64,000 nt of DNA from positions 26,064 through 90,063 of the forward strand of contig DAIDKT010000011.1 of the NCBI GenBank assembly GCA_027449905.1, read 5' to 3'. The translations under genes and the position numbers were made by a program. Under the pieces are notes generated by a model, which was not told the origin of the DNA, made no database searches, and was given only the letters and a program-made list of their open reading frames with translations. Position 1 is the stretch's first letter. The number at the start of each line of letters is the position of its first letter. This document shows, piece by piece, positions 57,461 to 64,000 of the stretch. This DNA is from Legionellales bacterium (GTDB taxonomy: Bacteria > Pseudomonadota > Gammaproteobacteria > Legionellales > Legionellaceae).

Positions 57461-59092
57461 ATGAAGACCATAATTGAATCATATAAAATGGGACTATTTA
57501 ACAAGAAGAACTGGTTACCGAATATTATTTCAGGACTGATTGTCGGCGTTGTGGCCTTACCTTTAGCCATGGCGTTTGCAATCGCATCAGGGGTAAAACC
57601 CGAACAAGGACTCTATACAGCGATTGTGGCCGGGATTTTGGTTTCCATCTTTGGTGGCAGTCGCTTACAAATTGCAGGACCTACCGGTGCTTTTATTGTG
57701 GTATTGGCTGGGATCACCGCTCAATATGGCATCGATGGTTTGCAAATTGCCACACTGATAGCCGGAGGGATGCTGCTGCTCATGGGGGTATTGAGACTCG
57801 GGGTTCTTATCAAATTCATTCCTTATCCTGTCATCATCGGATTTACTGCGGGGATTGCTGTGGTCATCTGGGTTGGACAATGGCAATACTTTTTTGGTTT
57901 ACCAGCACCACATGGTGCTCATTTTCATGAAAAACTCTTGCAGCTACTTTCATCATTTTCGCAGATCAGTTGGACATCAACCGCTCTCGGTCTAACCTCA
58001 CTGATCGTTATCCTATTTTCCAAAAAAATAAACAGATTAAAACGCATTCCTGGTCCACTGGTTGCGTTAGTCTTTGCAACCACCTTAGAAGCGATATTCC
58101 ATTTCCCTGGTGTCGCGACCATCGGTACGGCCTTTGGTGGCATTCCACTTGGATTACCATCATTTCATGTGCCTCATTTCAATTTAGGCCATCTTACCGA
58201 ACTCATTAAACCCGCCTTTGCGATAGCCATGCTAGGCGCAATTGAATCACTTCTTTCAGCTGTTGTTGCGGATGGGATGGCTGGGACTAAACATGACTCG
58301 AATCAAGAGTTAATTGGTCAAGGAATTGCGAATATCCTGACCCCATTATTTGGCGGCTTCGCAGCAACCGGTGCAATTGCGCGCACAGCAACCAACATTC
58401 GCAATGGCGGTAACAGTCCCTTGTCTGGTATTGTCCATGGGTTGACGTTGGTTTTGGTCCTGTTGTTTTTAGCACCATTGGCCCAAAATGTGCCCCTCAC
58501 TGCCTTGGCGGCAATCTTATTCGTCGTTGCCTGGAATATGAGTGAGGTCAAACACGCAATTCATCTAATCAAACGAGCACCCCGATTTGACATCGTTATT
58601 CTGGCTGTTACCTTTTTGATGACGATATTTGTCGATTTAATCACTGCGGTAAACATGGGTGTTATTTTAGCGATCGGTAATTTTTTGATTCAGATGTCTG
58701 CCAGCGTAGAGTGCCAGAAGCAAACTAATCAAGATATGCAACACGAGGCGTCCGAAAATCAGCTTGAATCGCTGCCACATGATGTCATGGTTTATTCCAT
58801 TGAAGGCCCCGTTTTCTTTGGAGCCATTAAAAACCTTCTACAGGCGCTAGCCAATACTACCCACGACCCGCGCATTTTAGTTATTCGCTTGCGGTGGGTT
58901 CCTTTGGTTGACTTCACAGGCTTACAAGCATTAGAGGAAGCCATTACCAGTTTACAGGCTCGCGGTGTACGTGTCATTTTGTGCGGAGCAAAACCAAACA
59001 TTGAAGAAAAATTGGAAAAGGCCGGAATCCTAGATTTGCTAGGCAAACAAAATATTTTTGAAAAACTGAGTCTGGCCCTGGGATCTATTTAG
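57461..59092 (+). CDS. SulP-family anion transporter with STAS domain
   Basis: 543 residues. The N-terminal transport core (about 15-410) has about 12-14 membrane segments and SulP signatures (GLIVGVVALPLAMAFAIASGVKPEQGLYTAIVAG; IFGGSRLQIAGPTGAFIVVL; GGFAATGAIARTATNIRNGGNSPLSGIVHG). The C-terminal STAS domain (about 440-543) includes VIRLRWVPLVDFTGLQALEEAI. Family members move sulfate, bicarbonate or dicarboxylates; the substrate here is unknown. Its leader contains the right end of the MITE-like element. Confidence 0.92.
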   Translation: MKTIIESYKMGLFNKKNWLPNIISGLIVGVVALPLAMAFAIASGVKPEQGLYTAIVAGILVSIFGGSRLQIAGPTGAFIVVLAGITAQYGIDGLQIATLIAGGMLLLMGVLRLGVLIKFIPYPVIIGFTAGIAVVIWVGQWQYFFGLPAPHGAHFHEKLLQLLSSFSQISWTSTALGLTSLIVILFSKKINRLKRIPGPLVALVFATTLEAIFHFPGVATIGTAFGGIPLGLPSFHVPHFNLGHLTELIKPAFAIAMLGAIESLLSAVVADGMAGTKHDSNQELIGQGIANILTPLFGGFAATGAIARTATNIRNGGNSPLSGIVHGLTLVLVLLFLAPLAQNVPLTALAAILFVVAWNMSEVKHAIHLIKRAPRFDIVILAVTFLMTIFVDLITAVNMGVILAIGNFLIQMSASVECQKQTNQDMQHEASENQLESLPHDVMVYSIEGPVFFGAIKNLLQALANTTHDPRILVIRLRWVPLVDFTGLQALEEAITSLQARGVRVILCGAKPNIEEKLEKAGILDLLGKQNIFEKLSLALGSI

Positions 59093-59133
59093 GGCAGATC
59101 ATCAGATAAAATCCTTCACATCAAACACCAATG

Positions 59134-59619
59134 TTAGTCGCGAAAATTGTTAAACTGCAATGGTAGTTTCATATCAGCTTTTTTAAGAAAAGCAATACTC
59201 GCCTGGAGATCATCGCGGTTTTTTCCAGTTACTCGGACTTTGTCTCCTTGAATCGATGCTTGAACTTTCAACTTGCTATCTTTTAATTCTTTGATAATCA
59301 GCTTGGCGGCGGGTTGATCAATGCCTTGGATAAAAGTCATGGTTAATGAAAAAGTTTTGCCACTATGTACTGGCTCATCTTCCATTTCAACCCCTGCGGC
59401 ATGAACCCCTCGTTTGGCACAGTGATTTCGAAACAACTCCTCTAACTGCCTAACCTGAAAATCAGATTCCGCTTTGAGGGTAACTACCTGGTCTTTTAAA
59501 TCAATACTGGCATCCACTCCGCGAAAATCAAAACGTGTTCCTAATTCACGTTTGGCATTTTCGACCGCATGGTGCAATTCGACTTCATTTATTTCAGAAA
59601 CGATATCAAACGATGGCAT
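59134..59619 (-). CDS. yajQ: YajQ-family nucleotide-binding protein
   Basis: 161 residues, two ferredoxin-like domains (DUF520). Signatures: MPSFDIVSEINEVELHHAVENAKRELGTRFDFRGV at the N terminus and TRFDFRG..., VRVTGKNRDDLQASIAFLKKADMKLPLQFNNFRD at the C terminus. Some homologues bind cyclic di-GMP and regulate virulence in Xanthomonas. AAAGGAAA lies before the ATG. It converges with sulP. Confidence 0.94.
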   Translation of the reverse strand: MPSFDIVSEINEVELHHAVENAKRELGTRFDFRGVDASIDLKDQVVTLKAESDFQVRQLEELFRNHCAKRGVHAAGVEMEDEPVHSGKTFSLTMTFIQGIDQPAAKLIIKELKDSKLKVQASIQGDKVRVTGKNRDDLQASIAFLKKADMKLPLQFNNFRD

Positions 59620-59830
59620 GGTTATTTCCTTTCAAAGTAATCTTGCATTTTTTAGAGCAGTATATAATAATTCAAATCATGGAATAGTGTGGATCTGCTT
59701 ATAATTAGACTGTCTTGAAAATAATCCAAACATTTTACTACCCAGACACGGTAAATCGTTGAGATGCTTTTCCAAGAACAAAAATTATAAACGCAACCAG
59801 ATTAATGTAGCAAGTTAAAAACAGAACTTA

Positions 59831-59849
59831 CAAAAACCCGGAGTTTTTG
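59831..59849 (+). promoter_or_regulatory. Small hairpin in the TraC-like leader
   Basis: CAAAAAC (59831-59837) and GTTTTTG (59843-59849) form a 7-bp stem with a 5-base loop, ending 23 bases before the ATG at 59873 and outside its GGAAG ribosome-binding site. The 253-base gap between yajQ and this gene is otherwise AT-rich with no further gene seen. A role in translation control or as a terminator is only a possibility. Confidence 0.35.
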
Positions 59850-59872
59850 TCGTTCTAACATGGAAGTGCATT

Positions 59873-61885
59873 ATGACGCAGGTATTTTTACTACCCCAGT
59901 TAAACAACACCCTAGACCCCCGGTCTCCCGATGAAACAGATCTCCCAGAACCACCACTGCTGATTAATCATCATTCATTTAACGCGCTTTTACCCTATCG
60001 CTCAATTGGCACAGATTTAATCTTTATGAATCATCAATCAATTGGATTTGGATTACATCTTGTGCCCATCTGGAAGCATGACGAACAATTCATGCAGACA
60101 ATTTGTCAATTGATTCACAAGCAACTTCCTGATCACATCGATTGCACCATCCTTCTGCACAAGCATCCCTATATTAACACTCAATTAAAACAAGGGCTCC
60201 AGCCCATGATGCGCAAAGGTGGGCATTATGCAACAGTTGCTGAAACCATTCTAAACAAACATGGCGCTATTGAAAAACAGATCCTCAACAACGACATAGC
60301 ACAAGTACACGATTACTGCTGCTATCTGTTTTTATCAACACCTCGTCATCCAACCGCTACCACCAAGCTAATAGATCATCGAGCGCAACTTGAGTCACTT
60401 TTTCTCAAGCTAAAGCTACCACACGCACGCGTCAATGAGGTTGACTTTTTAGTCTTAATGCGTGCATTGGTCACACCCGAGAACCATCACATCGAATGGC
60501 CCGCTGTATTGGATATGCTAGGTAAACCCTTCAATCAGCTGATTGCACCTCCTCAAGCGACCTTTTTTCTGGAGGAAGCCCATCTAGATGTAGGCAACCA
60601 ATCTCAACCTAAAACAGGACAAGCTCGCCTCATAAGTTTTCAACTTGATTCATGGCTCAACCGAAAAGATTCAAAAAAAAATAAGTTACCATGTAACAAC
60701 CGACTGAAACCAGAATTAGACTTACCTTGTAATTTTTTAATGAGTCTGACACTTCGTGGTGGCAACACAACCGCTGCTCGCTCCGTATTTTATAATCTAC
60801 TGATCTATACAACCAATACTAAGGCACAGAAGCATGTGCATGAAGTCATGAAACGATTTCATACCTTCGGAATCAAAATTCAACCATCACCAACACAATG
60901 GTTGAGGTTTTTAGCCAGCATGCCATTTTTTATTACAGAAAGACCTGAAAATCAGTTGCAAATAATGGGGATGCTGAAAAACATATCGACTCGTGATCTG
61001 CATCATTTACTCCCAATCGTTGCCACCAGAAAAGGCTCGCGTCAAGGACTCTTTCTCCCGACGCGCAGCAAACAACTGACTTTTTTAAATACATTTGATT
61101 GTCAAAACTATCCCTTGAACAATTTTAATTATCTAATAGCTACGCATCCCGAAAAAAATGATTTTGACTTTTTATCTGCCATGATCATGAACGGGTTGGC
61201 GTTGGGTGAAAAGATCTTCGTTATTGATGTAAACCATGCTTATAAAAAACTATGCGACAAGCTCGATGGTCACTACATCAATCTCTCAACTTTTCTGAGC
61301 GAACAATTAAAGGGACAGGATCTCGCTCAACATCCCGGGCACATATGTGTTGCAATCAAGCGTTTACTGAGCCAAGCTCCCGCTTCATCGCCCTTCACTG
61401 TTTTTAATTTACACCCGTTTGCAGATCGACCCACTGTGTTATCATCTGTGCTCAGCCAATTGATTTTTAATCTATTTGAACAAGTTAAGAAGGATGGTTG
61501 CAGAATGAAAATGCGTTGTCTGATTGATCAAATTCCATCCCCAGTATTGCTTAGACATGATCCCGCTTTCGAGGCTTTTATCCACCAAATAATTGACACA
61601 GCCACACAATTAAAAGTTGGTGTTGGCTTTATCACGAATTTTTTATCAGATTTTATGATAACAAAAATAGGACGCGATATTTTGAAAAGGTGTGATTTAA
61701 AAGTGCTTTTACATACAGACAATATCAACCCATTTTTGGAAAAATATCCACTTGATGATGAACAAGTATACCCATTAATTGAATCATTTAATGGCATAGG
61801 TAACATAAAATATTATGATGTCCTAATTGAAGCAGGCAAAACGCGAGATTTTCATCGATATTTTATTCAGGATCTATTACCCTAA
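59873..61885 (+). CDS. Degenerate F-type TraC/VirB4-like conjugation ATPase homologue
   Basis: 670 residues, no signal peptide. It follows the F-plasmid TraC layout. N-terminal TraC domain: FNALLPYRSIGTDLIFMNHQSIGFGLHLVPIW (about 36-67). Middle: FFITERPENQLQIMGML...LHHLLPIVATRKGSR (about 352-390), then LTFLNTFD...NNFNYLIATHPEKNDF (about 402-431). In TraC the last stretch is the Walker A loop G-x4-GKS; here no GK[ST] exists. The following KIFVIDVNHAYKKLCDKLDGHYINLS (about 447-472) is well kept, while the Walker B region reads LIDQ (about 550-553) instead of IDEA. It is roughly 200 residues shorter than F TraC. It has its own GGAAG site and no tra neighbours. Family assignment is fairly firm; loss of ATPase activity is inferred. 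Confidence 0.75.
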   Translation: MTQVFLLPQLNNTLDPRSPDETDLPEPPLLINHHSFNALLPYRSIGTDLIFMNHQSIGFGLHLVPIWKHDEQFMQTICQLIHKQLPDHIDCTILLHKHPYINTQLKQGLQPMMRKGGHYATVAETILNKHGAIEKQILNNDIAQVHDYCCYLFLSTPRHPTATTKLIDHRAQLESLFLKLKLPHARVNEVDFLVLMRALVTPENHHIEWPAVLDMLGKPFNQLIAPPQATFFLEEAHLDVGNQSQPKTGQARLISFQLDSWLNRKDSKKNKLPCNNRLKPELDLPCNFLMSLTLRGGNTTAARSVFYNLLIYTTNTKAQKHVHEVMKRFHTFGIKIQPSPTQWLRFLASMPFFITERPENQLQIMGMLKNISTRDLHHLLPIVATRKGSRQGLFLPTRSKQLTFLNTFDCQNYPLNNFNYLIATHPEKNDFDFLSAMIMNGLALGEKIFVIDVNHAYKKLCDKLDGHYINLSTFLSEQLKGQDLAQHPGHICVAIKRLLSQAPASSPFTVFNLHPFADRPTVLSSVLSQLIFNLFEQVKKDGCRMKMRCLIDQIPSPVLLRHDPAFEAFIHQIIDTATQLKVGVGFITNFLSDFMITKIGRDILKRCDLKVLLHTDNINPFLEKYPLDDEQVYPLIESFNGIGNIKYYDVLIEAGKTRDFHRYFIQDLLP

Positions 61886-61944
61886 ATTGAACAGTTAAAA
61901 AAATTCGCAACTCCCCAGGTTGAGGATAATTTTGCTTTTAATTA

Positions 61945-62010
61945 AATCAAATTGATTCCACGTCATCCTGAACGCAGTGAAGGATGACGTACCTGGGGTG
62001 TTACAAAAAT
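61945..62010. repeat. REP-like palindromic element, family B copy 2
   Basis: CGTCATCCT (61961-61969) and AGGATGACG (61981-61989) form a 9-bp inverted repeat. The flanks AATCAAATTGATTCC and ACGTACCTGGG...TACAAAAAT are shared with the element at 14626-14745. It is a shorter, single-palindrome version of that element. Confidence 0.75.
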
Positions 62011-62068
62011 TCCTCTTTGCTATTTAGGAACATCAAGGCACTAGCGCCCAATTTAGGATGATAACCTC

Positions 62069-63166
62069 ATGCACATACTTTCATCGTTAGTCGCCATCAT
62101 GACCTGTTTACTTTGTGTGGTTGGTATTCACGAACTCGGTCACGCAGTTGCAGCCAAATTATGTGGCGTGAAAATCAGAAGAATTACCCTGGGATTAGGT
62201 AGACCTCTTATCCGGTATTCGGTGAACAAAACTGTTTCGTTGGATTTATGTCTATGGCCTCTCGGCGGCCGTGTTCATCTATTAAACACTCAAATTGAAC
62301 CCGTTGCCATTCAAGATCATCCATTTTGCTTTAATAAAAAACCTATTTGGATGCGCATCATCATTTTACTCGCCGGTAGCTTTGCTAATATACTGGTCGC
62401 AATAGTCGCCCTAACCCTCATGATGATGTTAGGATTTAAACAAATCCCATCGATCGTGAACGCAGTGGCAGTGCCCAGCCTAGCAGCCACGGCTGGTATT
62501 CAACCATTCGATCGTATCACCCAAGTTGCGGGCCACCCTACCTATTTTTGGCGTGATGTTAGCATGCAATTGATCATGCATGTTGGCGAAGAAAAAGTCC
62601 CTATTACCTTCTGTAGACGGTCTGGTATTTGTAAAAATAGCGACCTAGATTTACGCATTTGGCAAGAAAAGTCATTAAAACCCAGCACACAATCGCATTA
62701 CTCTATTTACAAAGCGATTGGAATCGAACCGGATCTAGAGCCAGGCAATATTGTAAATGTCAAAGGTCTATCATTCTGGCAAGCTTGCATCAGTGCATGG
62801 TCACAACTAATCGGGCTGATTATTTTTTCAATTATCATGCTTAAGCAAATTATAACCAGTCATCTCCCCTTCGCCTCTTTGGTGGGGCCCTTCAAATTAT
62901 TTCAAACCATCATTGACTCGTTTTCTGAAGGGCTGACCATTTTTTTGTATTTTATCGCTAATTTTAGTATCGCGATGGGGCTTGCCAACCTGTTGCCCAT
63001 ACCAGGTTTGGACGGTGGCTCAATCTTGTATGGCTTAATAGAAAAAATTCGCGGTAAACCAATATCCATTGCCGCAGACATTTTAATCTATCGATTATTA
63101 TCCATTGCTTTTACTTTGATTTTTATTCAACTGATGGTAAATGATTTGCGATTTTATTTTGAATGA
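62069..63166 (+). CDS. Site-2 protease-like M50 membrane metalloprotease (RseP-like paralogue)
   Basis: 365 residues. The zinc site HELGHAVAAKLCGVKI has H21, E22 and H25 in the first membrane helix; the third ligand is D315 in NLLPIPGLDGGSILYGLIEKIRGKPI (about 305-332) near the C-terminal helices. A degenerate PDZ-like region lies between about 125 and 230. E. coli RseP has about 450 residues and two PDZ domains, and sits with dxr and bamA; this gene is shorter and near ssb, so it is probably a paralogue with a different substrate. Family members cut membrane anchors of anti-sigma factors or remnant signal peptides. Confidence 0.8.
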   Translation: MHILSSLVAIMTCLLCVVGIHELGHAVAAKLCGVKIRRITLGLGRPLIRYSVNKTVSLDLCLWPLGGRVHLLNTQIEPVAIQDHPFCFNKKPIWMRIIILLAGSFANILVAIVALTLMMMLGFKQIPSIVNAVAVPSLAATAGIQPFDRITQVAGHPTYFWRDVSMQLIMHVGEEKVPITFCRRSGICKNSDLDLRIWQEKSLKPSTQSHYSIYKAIGIEPDLEPGNIVNVKGLSFWQACISAWSQLIGLIIFSIIMLKQIITSHLPFASLVGPFKLFQTIIDSFSEGLTIFLYFIANFSIAMGLANLLPIPGLDGGSILYGLIEKIRGKPISIAADILIYRLLSIAFTLIFIQLMVNDLRFYFE

Positions 63167-63175
63167 TTTGCTTAT

Positions 63176-63215
63176 TTAACATGGACCACAAATTAGGTAT
63201 AATTTTGATACCTAA
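63176..63215 (+). promoter_or_regulatory. Promoter with overlapping palindrome for ssb
   Basis: TTAACA (63176-63181) and TATAAT (63198-63203) are spaced by 16 bases, a good sigma-70 pair. TTAGGTAT (63193-63200) and ATACCTAA (63208-63215) form an 8-bp inverted repeat that covers the -10 box, suggesting an operator. It does not match the SOS LexA box. The ssb start is at 63239. Confidence 0.6.
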
Positions 63216-63238
63216 CCTATCGCATAACGGAGAAAAAA

Positions 63239-63709
63239 ATGGCAAGAGGAATAAATAAGGTCATATTAATTGGTCATGTCGGTGGTGACCCAGAAGTCAG
63301 ATATATGCCAAATGGCAATGCAGTCGCAACCATTTCATTGGCGACGACAGAATCATGGAAAGATAAACAATCAGGTGAGAAACAAGAGCGTACCGAATGG
63401 CATCGTGTCGTATGCTTTAACCGTTTAGGCGAAATCGTCGGCGAGTACGTGCGCAAAGGCGCTAAGTTATACCTAGAAGGGAGTTTACGCACTCGTAAAT
63501 GGCAAGATCAAGAGGGTAAAGATCGCTATACAACTGAAATAGTTGCAGCTGATATTCAAATGCTAGATGGGAAAGGCGGTGGTCCTGGTCCCATGGATAT
63601 GCAGTCGGCACCTCAGCAACAGACGCAATCGTCCGCTAATAAACCGCAAGCGACTCAAGCGGCAGAACACGACATCTTTGCAGAACTAGATGATGATGTT
63701 CCTTTTTAA
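63239..63709 (+). CDS. ssb: Single-stranded DNA-binding protein
   Basis: Coats single-stranded DNA in replication, repair and recombination. 156 residues: OB fold (about 1-112) starting [22 protein letters not shown], a flexible Gln/Gly/Pro/Ser-rich linker (about 113-145) and the acidic C-terminal tip DDDVPF that recruits partner proteins. GGAGA precedes the ATG. The OB part is well conserved with E. coli SSB; the linker is shorter. Confidence 0.97.
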   Translation: MARGINKVILIGHVGGDPEVRYMPNGNAVATISLATTESWKDKQSGEKQERTEWHRVVCFNRLGEIVGEYVRKGAKLYLEGSLRTRKWQDQEGKDRYTTEIVAADIQMLDGKGGGPGPMDMQSAPQQQTQSSANKPQATQAAEHDIFAELDDDVPF

Positions 63710-63777
63710 TTCCTACCATACAATAAATTGTTAATTATTTTCTTTGTACACGACAAAAAATAAAAGGCTAGAAATTT

Positions 63778-63861
63778 GTCGTCCCCGCGCAGGCGGGGAT
63801 CTATGCTGGTAGCTGCATTATGCCACACAAAAAATAGATTCCCGCCTTCGCGGGAAAGACG
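63778..63861. repeat. GC-rich REP pair downstream of ssb
   Basis: GTCGTCCCCGCGCAGGCGGG (from 63778) and the segment from 63836 to 63861 (GATTCCCGCCTTCGCGGGAAAGACG-like) are imperfect inverted copies around a 34-base spacer; each also contains its own small hairpin (CCCCGC...GCGGGG and TTCCCGC...GCGGGAA). Typical bacterial REP architecture. Confidence 0.7.
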
Positions 63862-63951
63862 GGCCTGTCATTTTAAGTGTGTAAATAGCCATAATCAGGT
63901 ATTCTGATGCACAAGCTAAGGAGTACCGTTTTTGAACAAGGATTTATGGTT

Positions 63952-64000
63952 ATGAACATCAGTGATGAAATGTTAGATGATTTAATCGGCAATGCCAAGA
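63952..64000 (+). CDS. Start of an unidentified protein, possibly an IS256-type transposase (3' end outside window)
   Basis: An open frame from the ATG at 63952 (or 63946) runs to the window end and begins MNISDEMLDDLIGNAK. This resembles the N termini of IS256-family transposases, but 16 residues are too few to be sure. AAGGA lies upstream, and TTTTAAGTGTGTAAATAGCC at about 63871-63890 could be an insertion-sequence end. No later part can be seen. Confidence 0.3.
   Translation, partial: MNISDEMLDDLIGNAK

Noticed and set aside
59873..61885. Considered as a functional VirB4/TraC ATPase of an integrated conjugative element
   Set aside because: No GK[ST] P-loop, no DE at the Walker B position, and no other transfer, relaxase or integrase gene in the window.

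Overview
The window is a contiguous piece of a gammaproteobacterial chromosome, most likely from the order Legionellales (Legionella/Coxiella relatives). Three things suggest this. The gene order initiator tRNA-rimP-nusA-infB-rbfA-truB next to nuoA-N, tRNA-Leu(GAG)-secG-tpiA-glmM-folP-ftsH-rlmE-yhbY is one I know from that group. There is a secreted IcmL/DotI-family protein. Two large orphan proteins look like eukaryote-directed effectors. I cannot name the genus. Base composition looks moderately AT-rich throughout. I see no rRNA, no CRISPR array and no intact insertion sequence.

Layout. 1-4566: a glutamate synthase in which large- and small-subunit modules are fused, cut by the left edge. 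4697-8904 (minus): lptG, lptF, a DUF2520 Rossmann protein, truB, rbfA. 8913-13582 (minus): infB, nusA, rimP, a terminator-like hairpin and the initiator tRNA. 13.6-14.8 kb: repeats and one secreted hypothetical protein. 14805-29332 (minus): the complete 14-gene NADH dehydrogenase I operon in the order nuoA to nuoN, with a long inverted repeat between nuoJ and nuoK. 29383-35624 (minus): tRNA-Leu, secG, tpiA, glmM, folP, ftsH, rlmE. 35757-38161: yhbY, hda, a CDP-alcohol phosphatidyltransferase and a ProQ/FinO RNA chaperone. 38232-41648 (plus): a tightly coupled group of a Pmp3-like peptide, dapB, mmsA and mmsB. 41650-47000: an MBL hydrolase, engB, cytochrome c4 and a two-gene ABC importer. 47107-52358 (plus): an IcmL-like secreted protein and the glycine cleavage genes gcvT-gcvH-gcvPA-(yciI-like)-gcvPB.

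The last 11 kb is more accessory. It holds an XRE-like protein, an RMD1/DUF155 membrane protein, a glycosyltransferase-like protein with a DXD-type motif reading DTT, a lipase-like membrane protein, a SulP transporter behind a MITE-like element, yajQ, an isolated F-type TraC/VirB4 homologue that has lost both Walker motifs, a compact site-2 protease, ssb, and the first codons of a possible transposase at the right edge.

Most of the window is translation, respiration, envelope and amino-acid metabolism. The most unusual element is the TraC-like protein at 59873-61885: it keeps the N-terminal and flanking signatures of a conjugative ATPase but appears unable to bind ATP, and it sits in chromosomal housekeeping context with no other transfer gene visible. 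Several families of palindromic or nested inverted repeats are scattered between genes (13.7, 14.6, 20.1, 34.9, 36.1, 52.8, 57.2, 61.9 and 63.8 kb).
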